DNA from: a bacterium
Lineage (GTDB): Bacteria; Babelota; Babeliae; Babelales; Chromulinivoraceae
Assembly (NCBI GenBank): GCA_947377595.1
Contig: CANCGK010000002.1
Location: 1-37,897 of the forward strand
Direction of reading: 5' to 3'
DNA: 37,897 nt
How positions within the stretch are numbered: position 1 is the stretch's first letter; every line of letters begins with the position of its first letter. The notes under the pieces were generated by a model. That model did no database searches. It saw only the letters and a program-made list of their open reading frames with translations, and was not told where the DNA came from. The translations under genes and the position numbers were made by a program. This document shows, one piece after another, positions 9,594 to 19,715 of this stretch.

Positions 9594-10118
9594 ATGCGCC
9601 AGTTATCTATCATCATATTCATGGTATGCATTATTGCATATACTTGCATACAAGCTAAACAATCGCTTTTAGGAAAAAAAGCTCCTTTATTTACAGGCCA
9701 AGCAATACTTCCTGATGGATCAAATGCAACGTTACATCTTAAAGATTATAAACATCAAAATGTTGTTATTTATTTTTATCCAATGGATAATTCTCCCGTG
9801 TGCACGCTGCAAGCAAAAAAATTTCGCGATGAATTTTCTCGATTAAACGAACGCAATATTATGGTGATTGGCATAAGCCCTGATTCAATAGAATCGCATC
9901 TAAAATTTCACACCAAGCTCAATTTGCCTTATCCGTTAATCGCTGATGTCGACCGCAAACATTCAATTTCTAAAAAATACAACACTCATGGTTTTTTATT
10001 TAATAAACGCCAAACTTTTTTAATCAATAAAAAAGGTATTATCTTTAAGATTTTTCAGGACATTGATATTAACAACCAAATTAATGATATTATAGATGCA
10101 TTTACAGCGCAAAGTTAA
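9594..10118 (+). CDS. Bcp/AhpC-TSA family peroxiredoxin with predicted signal peptide
   Basis: KAPLFTGQAILPDGS...VVIYFYPMDNSPVCTLQAKKFRDEF: peroxidatic Cys context of BCP-type peroxiredoxins; N-terminal hydrophobic leader. Confidence 0.88.
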   Translation: MRQLSIIIFMVCIIAYTCIQAKQSLLGKKAPLFTGQAILPDGSNATLHLKDYKHQNVVIYFYPMDNSPVCTLQAKKFRDEFSRLNERNIMVIGISPDSIESHLKFHTKLNLPYPLIADVDRKHSISKKYNTHGFLFNKRQTFLINKKGIIFKIFQDIDINNQINDIIDAFTAQS

Positions 10119-10121
10119 AAT

Positions 10122-11345
10122 TCAAGAAAACAATTGAGCCATAAATGCATGTACCTCTTCTTTGATACTATCCAGCACTTGAGGTTGATTGCAATTTTTA
10201 ATAGCACGATCAATCAGATGAATAATGGTTATCATATCTGATTCTTGAGCACGACATGTTGTAATAGCTGCAGTTCCAATACGAATGCCCGATGGTGATA
10301 ATGGTGGTTGTCTATCAAAAGCAATTGCGTTGCGATTTACAAAAATATCAACTGACTCAAGAATTTCTTCAACTTGGCGACCATTCAATCCAATCGACTG
10401 CACATCAATTAAAAACATATGATTATCTGTTCCACCAGTTAACACGCGATATCCTAATTTCATACATTCTTGAGCAGCAACCTGCGCATTTTTTATAACT
10501 TGCTTTTGATATAATAAAAACTCTGGTTGACTCACTTGCAATGCTGCTACAGCTTTTGCAGCAACATGATTCATCAAAGCTCCACCTTGCATTCCAGGCA
10601 TCAACATTTTATCAATTTTTTGAGCAAACTGTTGTTTACACATAATCACACCACCACGAGGCCCTTGAAATGTTTTATGAGTCGTCATCGTAATAACATC
10701 AGCAAAGCCTACAGGAGATGGATGAAGCCCAACTGCTATTAATCCTGCAAGATGAGCTATATCAGCTAAAAACAATGCACCTACTTTGTCTGCAATCTGT
10801 GCAAATTTTTCAAAATCAATGATACGAGAATAGGCTGAAGCTCCTGCAATGATTAACTTTGGTTTGCAAGCTATCGCTAAAGCTTCGATCTGATCATAAT
10901 TAATCTGATAGGAGATAGGATCTACGCCATACGATACAATGTTATAAAATTGATGCGTCCAATTAACTTTATGACCATGAGAAAGATGCCCTCCTGCAGC
11001 AAGATCCATACTTAATATGGTATCACCTGGCTGCAAAAGCGCTAAATAAACTGCTGCATTTGCTTGTGAACCAGAATGGGGTTGTACATTAACATGATCT
11101 GCTTTAAAAATTGATTTAAAACGATCTATTGCTAATTGTTCGATCTGATCATACACACCGCAACCACTATAATATCGCAGTCCAGGATAGCCTTCGACAT
11201 ATTTATTACACAATACAGAACCGGAAACATTCATAACTTCTTGCGAAGCATAATTTTCAGATGCAATTAAATTAATTCCTTGTCTTTGGCGTAGCTGCTC
11301 TTTTTCTAACAATGCTTGTAACTGAATATCTAAATTTTTTTTCAT
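10122..11345 (-). CDS. glyA: Serine hydroxymethyltransferase
   Basis: NLIASENYASQEVMNVSGSVLCNKYVEGYPGLRYYSGC...TMTTHKTFQGPRGGVIMC: SHMT PLP-Lys motif. Confidence 0.97.
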   Translation of the reverse strand: MKKNLDIQLQALLEKEQLRQRQGINLIASENYASQEVMNVSGSVLCNKYVEGYPGLRYYSGCGVYDQIEQLAIDRFKSIFKADHVNVQPHSGSQANAAVYLALLQPGDTILSMDLAAGGHLSHGHKVNWTHQFYNIVSYGVDPISYQINYDQIEALAIACKPKLIIAGASAYSRIIDFEKFAQIADKVGALFLADIAHLAGLIAVGLHPSPVGFADVITMTTHKTFQGPRGGVIMCKQQFAQKIDKMLMPGMQGGALMNHVAAKAVAALQVSQPEFLLYQKQVIKNAQVAAQECMKLGYRVLTGGTDNHMFLIDVQSIGLNGRQVEEILESVDIFVNRNAIAFDRQPPLSPSGIRIGTAAITTCRAQESDMITIIHLIDRAIKNCNQPQVLDSIKEEVHAFMAQLFS

Positions 11346-11349
11346 ATTT

Positions 11350-11913
11350 TTATTTTCTTTTTGCCAAAGTGCTATGCAATAATGATTCTTGAAGCGCTGG
11401 TGCTGATGGAATCATATCAACAGGATATGCTTGAATTATTAGAGAATCTTGAAATGGTGCTTGTCCACGCTTTATAGATTCGTAGACAGATTGATTTTCT
11501 TCTTTTATAATTTCGTCAATAATATCATAAAGACTTTGCGCTTCTCTGGCAATTGTACTCTGAAAAACCCATGGTTTGCAGCAACAAGGAAATCGTCGTG
11601 CATGATTTTTTCTAATCTCTTCTAAATTATCTAAAATGCGCTGATCTGCTAGCGTAAGCTCTGCTTTTAAAAATAACCCATTGCGTAAAGTAATACGCAC
11701 CTGTTTAAATTGCGACCTGTTCAATCGTTCTTGTAATTGATGCACAGCTGTTAATAAAACTTGATTTCGGGTATCTATGATTGCTTGTTTTTTTTCAATA
11801 TCTCGTTGTAAATAAGTCGCTAATTGTATCTGAGTTGGCGTCAACGCTTGCTGGCAAGATTGCATACAATAACTATATAATAAAAATGTAATACTTATGC
11901 TCATTTTTTTCAT
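11350..11913 (-). CDS. Secreted hypothetical protein, possibly lipoprotein-like
   Basis: MKKMSISITFLLYSYCMQSCQQALT N-terminus; no recognised domain. Confidence 0.6.
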   Translation of the reverse strand: MKKMSISITFLLYSYCMQSCQQALTPTQIQLATYLQRDIEKKQAIIDTRNQVLLTAVHQLQERLNRSQFKQVRITLRNGLFLKAELTLADQRILDNLEEIRKNHARRFPCCCKPWVFQSTIAREAQSLYDIIDEIIKEENQSVYESIKRGQAPFQDSLIIQAYPVDMIPSAPALQESLLHSTLAKRK

Positions 11914-12088
11914 ATATATTCCTTGATTAAATCACATTGATTGAAACTTTTAAAGTATACTCTCATAGAAAAATAGAAAGCAAGGCTTGCTATAAATCTT
12001 TTCAATGCGTCGCTGTGTTGATTTTTTTTCTACATCATTTTATACTTACATAAGAGAGTTAAATTTCCCTATTTTGAAGGATAAATCT

Positions 12089-12652
12089 GTGGTATCGACG
12101 TCTGATTTTAAAAAAGGTCGTAAAATTCTGTATGATAATGCACCATACATGGTCATCGATTTTACTCACGTAAAACCTGGTAAAGGTGGAGCGTATGTAC
12201 GAACAAAAATGAAAAATATGATCACTGGTCTTATGCACGAAGTGACATTTCACTCAGGCGAAAAATTCGAAGATCCAGGTCTTGAATACAAAGATATGCA
12301 ATATCTTTACAATGAAGGACCATTATATCACTTCATGGATTTAGACTCTTTTGAACAAGTTTCTTTAAATAAAAATCAAATCGAAGAAGCTTTAGATTAT
12401 TTAAAAGAACAATCTATCTACAATGCTTTATATTTTCAAAATAAATTAATCGCAATTGCAGCTCCAATGTTTATGGAACTCAAAGTAACTGATGCTCCAC
12501 CTGGGGTAAAAGGTAACACAGCTCAAGGCGGTGCTACCAAACCTGTTACCTTAGAAACTGGATTTGTAATTCATGCGCCACTTTTTGTTGAAGAAGGCGA
12601 TATTTTAAAAATCGATACACGCACTGGTGATTATATCGAACGTATTAAATAA
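12089..12652 (+). CDS. efp: Translation elongation factor P
   Basis: STSDFKKGRKILYDNAPYMVIDFTHVKPGKGGAYVRTKMKN...TGDYIERIK. Likely GTG start at 12089 with gaagga RBS; the ORF track start at 12005 adds a non-EF-P extension. Confidence 0.93.
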   Translation: MVSTSDFKKGRKILYDNAPYMVIDFTHVKPGKGGAYVRTKMKNMITGLMHEVTFHSGEKFEDPGLEYKDMQYLYNEGPLYHFMDLDSFEQVSLNKNQIEEALDYLKEQSIYNALYFQNKLIAIAAPMFMELKVTDAPPGVKGNTAQGGATKPVTLETGFVIHAPLFVEEGDILKIDTRTGDYIERIK

Positions 12653-12665
12653 GTAGGCATATTTC

Positions 12666-13184
12666 ATGAGCGAGCAAATTAATGATCAAAAACCCGTTGT
12701 GATCGAAGATGAATTAGCATCACAACTTGTTTCTCAAAATATAACAACTCGCAGAAAAATGCGTTCTTTGTTGTTTCACGTATTATATGCAGCAGATGCA
12801 TTTGATTACGAAACATCAGCAACTGAAATTGCAATTAACTTCAATAGAGAATATGAAACTGATATTGATTTACATGGCGAAATCATTACAACCGTTAATG
12901 AAATTGCAAAACGTCGTGACGAACTTGATGAACAAATTATACCATTTTTAGAAAATTGGAAATTTGATCGTATTGGTCGATGTACATTATTAGTTTTACG
13001 TTATGCAATTTGGGAGATGTTATACACAACAACTCATCATAGCATTGTTATTAACGAAGCTATTGAACTTGCAAAATGCTTTGCTGAACAAGATTCTTAT
13101 AAATTCGTCAATGGTATTTTAGATAAAATTTACAATAGTCTAAAACCAGAAGATGATACAGAATCGAATTCTGAACTTGAATAA
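12666..13184 (+). CDS. nusB: Transcription antitermination factor NusB
   Basis: TRRKMRSLLFHVLYAADAF...IGRCTLLVLRYAIWEMLY...INEAIELAKCFAEQDSYKFVNGILDKI; follows efp. Confidence 0.92.
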   Translation: MSEQINDQKPVVIEDELASQLVSQNITTRRKMRSLLFHVLYAADAFDYETSATEIAINFNREYETDIDLHGEIITTVNEIAKRRDELDEQIIPFLENWKFDRIGRCTLLVLRYAIWEMLYTTTHHSIVINEAIELAKCFAEQDSYKFVNGILDKIYNSLKPEDDTESNSELE

Positions 13185-13220
13185 ATTTCATATCATATGA
13201 AATGTAAGAGTAAAAAATTA

Positions 13221-13256
13221 AGCGCTACCATCATAAAAGATTGTAGCGCTTTTTTG
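13221..13256 (+). terminator. Rho-independent terminator after nusB
   Basis: agcgctac (13221-13228)/gtagcgct (13243-13250) followed by T-run. Confidence 0.85.
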
Positions 13257-13290
13257 TATAAAACTTTGTTCAAAAAACAAATTGCTATAC

Positions 13291-13533
13291 TTATCTATTT
13301 TTGTATGTATCAGCCTTTAATCCACGATTACCTCGGCTTGTGTTTTCTTTTACAAAGACAGATTCATCACTACCATAATGTAAAATTTTGGCATTGCGAG
13401 CAGCTATCTTACCATTTTGAGTATTAAGCTTTTTGCAACTATTTTTAACTTTATGATGATCACCTTTGCCATTTGCTACTACTGCTAAAGGACTAAGCAT
13501 TGATAACATGAGCAATATATTCATTTTTTTCAT
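13291..13533 (-). CDS. Short secreted hypothetical protein
   Basis: MKKMNILLMLSMLSPLAVVANGKGDHH signal peptide; preceded by AGG-containing RBS region. Confidence 0.55.
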   Translation of the reverse strand: MKKMNILLMLSMLSPLAVVANGKGDHHKVKNSCKKLNTQNGKIAARNAKILHYGSDESVFVKENTSRGNRGLKADTYKNR

Positions 13534-13620
13534 AAATACCTTTCAATCAATTGATTCAATTTATATAACTCTCAAGAATTAAAATTCTATCAAATTGAAA
13601 GCATCATGACAAAATAAATT

Positions 13621-14154
13621 TTAAGGCCTATCTAGATCTGATACTGGTATAGATGTCGTCATTGTTTGGTCATGTAATGTATGACTTACATGCAAAGATT
13701 GAACACCTCGCTCCATTTTTATAACTTCAGGCCCAGCATGAATAATAGTAGAAGCACCGACTCTGTTGTCTTGACGACGTTGTTCTAAAAATTTTTGCGC
13801 ATGTTGACCCGTAAAAAATCCAACTAATAACTGTTTATTATCAAAAGGATGATGAACCATTACAAGTATAGGCACTAATTTTTTTTTAAAAAAGCGATTT
13901 TTATGATCGTCAGTTAACGTTGCTGTAATTTTCTTTAATATTACTGGATTGCTCAATGGACTATATAATTTATTATCGGGTATTGATACAAGAAAATTTT
14001 TGTTTGGATTCTTTGATGCATAACAGATTGCTTTAAAAATAAATTCTTGACAAAATTCTTCTCTTTCTTTAATGCTTCTTGTAGTTGTGTCGCTACACAT
14101 CACAAAAATTGACAGCGAATAAAACGTCAAAAGCAAAGTATATAATTTTTTCAT
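13621..14154 (-). CDS. Secreted hypothetical protein
   Basis: MKKLYTLLLTFYSLSIFVMCSDTTT signal-like N-terminus, 177 aa. Confidence 0.6.
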   Translation of the reverse strand: MKKLYTLLLTFYSLSIFVMCSDTTTRSIKEREEFCQEFIFKAICYASKNPNKNFLVSIPDNKLYSPLSNPVILKKITATLTDDHKNRFFKKKLVPILVMVHHPFDNKQLLVGFFTGQHAQKFLEQRRQDNRVGASTIIHAGPEVIKMERGVQSLHVSHTLHDQTMTTSIPVSDLDRP

Positions 14155-14210
14155 AATTTTAATTACAATTTTTTATTTTATTAATAGATTATCTAGATAA
14201 ATAAATATAC

Positions 14211-14252
14211 AAAAAGGGATAAACAAGCTTTTACTCTTGTTTATCCCTTTTT
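14211..14252. terminator. Bidirectional-type terminator, likely for ndk/rpsA (- strand)
   Basis: 17-bp perfect inverted repeat aaaaagggataaacaag/cttgtttatcccttttt (14211-14227/14236-14252). Confidence 0.85.
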
Positions 14253-14311
14253 ATCTTTAAATAACTTCTAACTTGCGTTGTACATTATCTAACTATTTTT
14301 TATTGAACGAA

Positions 14312-14716
14312 TTACAGTCCAGGAAAAAATATTGCTAATTCTCTTGCAGCACTTGCTAAAGAATCTGAACCATGAGCAGCATTTGCTCCAATATTTGCAC
14401 CAAACAATGCACGAACTGTGCCTGCTGCTGCATCTTTTGGATTTGTTGCACCCATAAGATCTCTCCATGCTACTACAGCATTTTCTTTTTCAAGAGCCAT
14501 AATAACGATTGGAGATGCTGTCATAGCGCCAACCATTTCACCAAAGAATGATCGTGCGCTGTGTTCTTTGTATAATTCGTTTGCTTGTTCTTGAGTCATA
14601 GTGATTTTTTCCATCCCTACAACATTAAAACCTGCAGTTTCGATCATATCAATAATTTTACCAGCATTTTTAGCTGCTACTGCATCTGGTTTAATAATTG
14701 CAAATGTGATTTCCAT
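14312..14716 (-). CDS. ndk: Nucleoside diphosphate kinase
   Basis: MEITFAIIKPDAVAAKNAGKIIDMIE...NAAHGSDSLASAARELAIFF: NDK active-site HGSDS. Confidence 0.96.
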   Translation of the reverse strand: MEITFAIIKPDAVAAKNAGKIIDMIETAGFNVVGMEKITMTQEQANELYKEHSARSFFGEMVGAMTASPIVIMALEKENAVVAWRDLMGATNPKDAAAGTVRALFGANIGANAAHGSDSLASAARELAIFFPGL

Positions 14717-14727
14717 GTTTGTCCTTA

Positions 14728-16605
14728 TTATTTAGATGCTTTTTTAGAAGCTTTTTCTGCTTTTTCTGTAGAAGCTGTTTCTTCAGCAGCACCAGCCATA
14801 TGGCGTTCTAATTCTAATTGGAAAGCAGATTTTGCTTTTGAAGAATCAGAAGATGTTGATGTAAACGAAACAGGCTTTGCATTTTCTTTTTTAGGAGCTG
14901 CTTTTTTCTTAGGAGCTGCTGCTGGAGCTGAAGCAGATGCTGCTGGAGCAACTTCTTTTTTAGGCTCAGCTTTTTTAGCTTCTAAAGATAAACTTAAGCC
15001 AAGTTTGCGTTCTTCTGCGCTTGCATTAATCACACGCAATTGACGTTCTTGACCAGGTTTTACAGGCTCTTCTTTTTGTTCAACTAGTTCAGAATTGTAG
15101 ATTAAACCTTCAATACCTGTTGCTAATTTAACAAATGCACCATAATTTGTAATCTTAGTTACAGTACCTTTAACAATAGATTCTACAGGAAAATCTGTTT
15201 CAACAGTTTTCCATGGATCTTGTTTAAGTTGTTTGATACCAAGAGCTACTTTTTTGCTATCTTCATCGATAGAAAGAATTACAGCTTCGATTTTATCGCC
15301 ACGTTTGTATAAATCACCTGGATGTTCGATATGTTCAGTCCATGATAAATCAGAAACGTGAACTAAACCGTCAACGCCTGGCATTAATTGAACAAAGATA
15401 CCAAAATCAGTAACGTTGCTAATTACACCTTTAATCGTTTGACCTGCTTTAAAATCTTCGCTTACAGCAGTCCATGGATTTTTTTCTAATTGTTTAATGC
15501 TCAATGACATTCTACGATTATCAACATCAAGAGAAACTACTAAAGCTTCGATTTCTTGTCCTACAGTAAATCTATCTTGTAAGTTAGAAATTCTATCAGT
15601 CCAAGAGATTTCTGAAATATGGATAAGACCTTCTACGCCTTTTTGTACTTCAACAAAAACGCCGTAATCAGTAATGCTTGCAACTTTACCTTTAACACGT
15701 GATCCAACTTGAACCGACGCATCAAGACCTTGCCATGGATTTTTGTCCATTTGTTTCATACCAAGAGAAACTTTGAAGTTTTCTTTGTCGATAGAAAGAA
15801 CTTTAACAGAAATAGTTTCACCGATGCGTACAATTTCGCTTGGGTGAGAAATTCTGCCCCATGTCATATCAGTGATATGCAACAAGCCGTCTACGCCGCC
15901 GACGTCAATAAATACACCATAGTTGGTGATATTTTTAACAACGCCTTGAATAATTTTGCCAACTTCAAGATTTGCAAGAACAACTTTTCTTGATTCATCA
16001 CGACGTTCAGCAAGGAATTTGCGACGAGAAATGATAATATTTCCACGTTTTTTATTAATTTTGATAATTTCTGCTGTAACCAATTGGCCAACATATTGAT
16101 CAAAATCAGTAACACGGTGTAAGTCAACTTGTGAACCTGGCAAGAATGCTGGAATACCAACGTCTACGCTCAAGCCACCTTTAACTTTATGTAATACCAT
16201 ACCTTCAACAGGAAGACCTGCTTCTTGTAATTTAGCAATGCGATCCCAAGCTTTAACAGCTTTAGCTTGCTCGTATGATAAGACAACATCACCATTAACG
16301 TTTTCGATTTCATCGATCATAACTTCGATATCAGATCCAGCTTTTAATGCTTTTAATTCATGCTCTGGAAACTCATACGCAGGTACAAATCCATTTGATT
16401 TGTAATCGATATCAACTAAAACGCCACTTGCATCAACTTCAAGAACTTTACCTGTAATCAATTGTCCAGCAGAAAATCTTCCTACTGTACCATCGTACAA
16501 TTCTTGCATATCTTGCAACTGTTCTGCGCTTAATTTGAATTCTTGTTCGATTTGAACAACATTAGCCTTAGCAAATTGCTTTGGCTTAATAAACTCTTTT
16601 GACAT
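14728..16605 (-). CDS. rpsA: 30S ribosomal protein S1, multi-S1-domain, with Ala/Lys-rich C-terminal tail
   Basis: Repeated S1 domains (GVFIDVGGVDGLLHITDM, GVFVEVQKGVEGLIHISEISW, GIFVQLMPGVDGLVHVSDLSW, GAFVKLATGIEGLIYNSEL). Start MSKEFIKPK at 16605 preferred. Confidence 0.95.
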   Translation of the reverse strand: MSKEFIKPKQFAKANVVQIEQEFKLSAEQLQDMQELYDGTVGRFSAGQLITGKVLEVDASGVLVDIDYKSNGFVPAYEFPEHELKALKAGSDIEVMIDEIENVNGDVVLSYEQAKAVKAWDRIAKLQEAGLPVEGMVLHKVKGGLSVDVGIPAFLPGSQVDLHRVTDFDQYVGQLVTAEIIKINKKRGNIIISRRKFLAERRDESRKVVLANLEVGKIIQGVVKNITNYGVFIDVGGVDGLLHITDMTWGRISHPSEIVRIGETISVKVLSIDKENFKVSLGMKQMDKNPWQGLDASVQVGSRVKGKVASITDYGVFVEVQKGVEGLIHISEISWTDRISNLQDRFTVGQEIEALVVSLDVDNRRMSLSIKQLEKNPWTAVSEDFKAGQTIKGVISNVTDFGIFVQLMPGVDGLVHVSDLSWTEHIEHPGDLYKRGDKIEAVILSIDEDSKKVALGIKQLKQDPWKTVETDFPVESIVKGTVTKITNYGAFVKLATGIEGLIYNSELVEQKEEPVKPGQERQLRVINASAEERKLGLSLSLEAKKAEPKKEVAPAASASAPAAAPKKKAAPKKENAKPVSFTSTSSDSSKAKSAFQLELERHMAGAAEETASTEKAEKASKKASK

Positions 16606-16711
16606 TAAAGACTCCTGATCCAATTTTTTATCTAACTAAAAAACTGTAAAAATGTAAAAAAACAGATAACTATCACTTTTAAATCTATCAAAATATCATC
16701 AACTAAGCAAA

Positions 16712-17098
16712 TTACACAATTGATATTCGATACTTTTTTAGCCCATTTTGTAACGCTTGCAAGGGTAACATACCACACTGCATTCTTTTAATTCCAAGCT
16801 GAGTTTTTAGCAATTGTTCGACCAATTCATCAGAACAAGCTAAAATTTCATCAATTGTTTTATTTTGTGCAAACAGAGTCAACATCGAAGCCATAGCAAG
16901 ACTAATAACACATCCTTTACCTTCAAAGGCAATGTGCGTAATAATATTTTCGGCAACCATTCCATTTATCGTGACACTATCTCCGCACGATGGATTATAC
17001 ATAGGTGATATAAAATTAAACTCAGCAAGCAATCCAAAATTTCTTGGCTGCTGATAATGATCTAAAATTTCTTGCTCATATAAATTCTGCATACGCAT
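16712..17098 (-). CDS. sufU: SufU/IscU-like iron-sulfur cluster scaffold
   Basis: LYEQEILDHYQQPRNFG...NPSCGDSVTI...GKGCVISLAMASML...RMQCGMLPLQALQNGL: three conserved Cys contexts of NifU-N/SufU. Confidence 0.87.
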   Translation of the reverse strand: MRMQNLYEQEILDHYQQPRNFGLLAEFNFISPMYNPSCGDSVTINGMVAENIITHIAFEGKGCVISLAMASMLTLFAQNKTIDEILACSDELVEQLLKTQLGIKRMQCGMLPLQALQNGLKKYRISIV

Positions 17099-17232
17099 AA
17101 AAAATAAAGTCCTTTCTTGTTGGCATACTCAATGGATTAAAATCCTTTTTACCTAGAATAGCAAAAGTCTTGATTATTCAGCATAAAAAATCATAGATTT
17201 TATTAAATTTATTTTCAAAAGGGGGAAAATTT

Positions 17233-18345
17233 ATGAAACATGCTATCTATACTTTATCCATATTTTTAAGAATTATCATCATAACGTCTTGTACAAAAAT
17301 TTATACAGCAGATAAATTGCAACCTGTACGAAAAAGATCTCACAGTCAACCTATTTATTCGTCGCCAGCAAAAACTATATTTTGTTCCAACGTATCTGAA
17401 AGTTCTTCATCACAATATTCTGGATCTATACATTCATTATCACCAATTAATAGTACTAATCGCTCTCGAGCAAACTCTTTTCAATCATTAGCATCACATG
17501 ATACAATTCCATCTGCACAAGCAGGTCTTATTTCAACTCCTACAAGAGAAATTGTCAACGACATGAGCCCTATACAACATAGTTCATCTGAAAATTTTCG
17601 ACCTGTATCGCCTGCACAACTTTTAATACCCGGACCAGGTGCATTTAACTGGCAAGCAAAATCACAAGAATTTGATGAAAAAATGTTACTTAAAAACGAA
17701 CAAGATAAAGAAAAAAATGACAAATTGCTTAAAGAATTACAAAAAAAATTTAGAAATAAAAGTTTGATAGCTGCAGGAGCTTGCCTAACTATAGGCCTAA
17801 CAGCTCTACAATTACAATCAATGACAACAAAAGCTTTAGAACAAGAACAAGCGCATCGCTTTATTGGTGGCATGTTCCTGGCTCATTCTGCTATTACAAC
17901 AATCTTACCAACGATACTCAGCCTTGCCAGTGCTGCTTATGGTATGCATATTCTTAATAATTGGCTGTATGGAGACATTCATAATAACATTAAAGATCTG
18001 AGAAATGAACTTTTAGAAGAAAAAAAAGCGCGAATTTCAGGAGATAAAAATTCACTAGATAGACTGATAAAAATAGCGGATGATTCTCAACAAGCTAGAC
18101 ATCTGCTTTCACAAGTTACATCAAGCATAACGCAACTTAAATCTAATAACCGTGAGATTCAACAAAAATTAGAACGTATACATCCTTTAATTGCTAATAT
18201 TCAACTACAAACACAAGGATTGCATGAAATTATAGCGATTCAAGATATATCAACTGCTTTACCTGGTACAAGCACTGCACCGGCAGAAAAAAAAGCTACT
18301 CAAAAGCATTGGAAAGTGCGTCTACCTAATCCTTTTGGTAGATGA
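17233..18345 (+). CDS. Hypothetical membrane/coiled-coil protein with Ser-rich N-terminal region
   Basis: N-terminal hydrophobic segment, Ser/Pro-rich stretch, two hydrophobic segments near aa 180-240 and a coiled-coil-like C-terminal half; RBS gggggaaaattt. Confidence 0.65.
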   Translation: MKHAIYTLSIFLRIIIITSCTKIYTADKLQPVRKRSHSQPIYSSPAKTIFCSNVSESSSSQYSGSIHSLSPINSTNRSRANSFQSLASHDTIPSAQAGLISTPTREIVNDMSPIQHSSSENFRPVSPAQLLIPGPGAFNWQAKSQEFDEKMLLKNEQDKEKNDKLLKELQKKFRNKSLIAAGACLTIGLTALQLQSMTTKALEQEQAHRFIGGMFLAHSAITTILPTILSLASAAYGMHILNNWLYGDIHNNIKDLRNELLEEKKARISGDKNSLDRLIKIADDSQQARHLLSQVTSSITQLKSNNREIQQKLERIHPLIANIQLQTQGLHEIIAIQDISTALPGTSTAPAEKKATQKHWKVRLPNPFGR

Positions 18346-18365
18346 ACATTTTAAAAAAAACAAAT

Positions 18366-18407
18366 ATGGCAACGATTTATCAGTCTTATCGTTGCCATAC
18401 TTTTTTT
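18366..18407 (+). terminator. Rho-independent terminator
   Basis: atggcaacgat (18366-18376)/atcgttgccat (18388-18398) followed by T7. Confidence 0.88.
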
Positions 18408-18432
18408 AGTTACTCATCATTCCTGATAAAAA

Positions 18433-18708
18433 TTATCGAAAATCATCATGCTCTATACGCAAAGGCTCAACTTTTGAATACTTTCGTGGATAGCGATGAT
18501 ACAACTCAGAAAACATTTTTTGAGTTTCTTGCTGAGAATTATACATATGTGCAGATCGCGAACACTGTGTTTTTTTATGATACTTTACAGATTTACCAGA
18601 TGAGACATGAACTTTTTTGTTCAAGTTGCTTGATGTTTTGTTATGAGCACATACTTGAAAATTTACACAAACAAATACTAAAACAAGCAAGAATAATGAT
18701 TTTTTCAT
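18433..18708 (-). CDS. Short secreted hypothetical protein
   Basis: MKKSLFLLVLVFVCVNFQVCAHNKTSS signal peptide, AAGGAG RBS; preferred over the overlapping + strand ORF. Confidence 0.6.
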   Translation of the reverse strand: MKKSLFLLVLVFVCVNFQVCAHNKTSSNLNKKVHVSSGKSVKYHKKTQCSRSAHMYNSQQETQKMFSELYHRYPRKYSKVEPLRIEHDDFR

Positions 18709-18769
18709 GACGCGCTCCTTTTGTAGCACGGATATTATTTATTTTTTTATATACCAAATCATAGAAAAA

Positions 18770-19627
18770 TCAAATGATTTTTTGCAATAAAAATGAGATA
18801 GATTTTACATGAATACGTTCATGCTTGATAACATGAGCTTCAGGCAAGCTATTTGTACAATATAATGCAACAACTCCAAGATTAAAAAGTTCCATCCAAA
18901 TCGTCCCATGAAAAAATGCATGCGTAACAAAAATAACAATTTCTTGAACACCCATTAATTGTAAAGCCTTACAAACCTGAACTAAAGTTTGCCCCGAATC
19001 TAAAATATCATCATACACTATCACTTGAGAGCCAATACTACCTTGAAATGAAAGTAGCTCAATCATCTCTTCATGCCGTTTTTTTTCAAAAGAATGATGT
19101 ATAGCTAAAGGAAATATTTCCAACAACCATCGATGTCGAAGAAAAGCTCCACGATCAGGAAAAACAAATTCAAACCCTTGTGCAACGAAAGAAGCAAGGT
19201 CATCTTGAAATATCAATTGTTCGCTCAACATAGTTACAGGAGTCTTAAGTTCATGTAAAATCTCTAGATTATGCGGAGTTATCGTAACAATTTCATCAAC
19301 TCCTACTGCTGACAAAAGATCATCGGCGAAGAATAAACCTTGTGATATTCCTATAACTTTTTTATCTTGACGCTGATATCCCAAGTATGGAGAAAATAAC
19401 ACAACCTGAGCTGCTCGAGATTGCTTTAAAGTCGATAGCAATAATAGTAGGCTTACAACAAGATCTGCTCTTGCAGTTAAGCTTCCAATGACAATGCATT
19501 TTTTATTGAAAGTATCTGCTGGTATAAGAATTTGAAATTCTTGATGAGCAAACTGACCTATCACATACACATTGTGTTGCACTGATGGAAGTGTAAGATA
19601 TTGATATTGGTCTTGAATAAATAACAT
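18770..19627 (-). CDS. Divergent ribose-phosphate pyrophosphokinase (PRPP synthetase)-like protein
   Basis: PYLGYQRQDKK (cf. PYFGYARQDRK) and PRPP-loop-like VIVYDDILDSGQTLVQ; 285 aa with altered DLHxxQ region (TPHNLE). Confidence 0.82.
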   Translation of the reverse strand: MLFIQDQYQYLTLPSVQHNVYVIGQFAHQEFQILIPADTFNKKCIVIGSLTARADLVVSLLLLLSTLKQSRAAQVVLFSPYLGYQRQDKKVIGISQGLFFADDLLSAVGVDEIVTITPHNLEILHELKTPVTMLSEQLIFQDDLASFVAQGFEFVFPDRGAFLRHRWLLEIFPLAIHHSFEKKRHEEMIELLSFQGSIGSQVIVYDDILDSGQTLVQVCKALQLMGVQEIVIFVTHAFFHGTIWMELFNLGVVALYCTNSLPEAHVIKHERIHVKSISFLLQKII

Positions 19628-19647
19628 AATCTATCTTTACGCATAAA

Positions 19648-19683
19648 ATAAAGACCAAGAGTCTTAAAACTTTTGGTCTTTAT
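19648..19683. terminator. Terminator-like hairpin
   Basis: ataaagaccaa (19648-19658)/ttggtctttat (19673-19683). Confidence 0.65.
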
Positions 19684-19715
19684 GTACATATCAGATAATC
19701 TCAGCTTTAAAATTA

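Noticed and set aside
15709-16160. ORFs overlapping rpsA
   Set aside because: Shadow frames of the S1-domain gene.
18342-18710. 122-aa + strand ORF
   Set aside because: Contains the rho-independent terminator at 18366-18407 and is antisense to a better-supported signal-peptide ORF (18433-18708).
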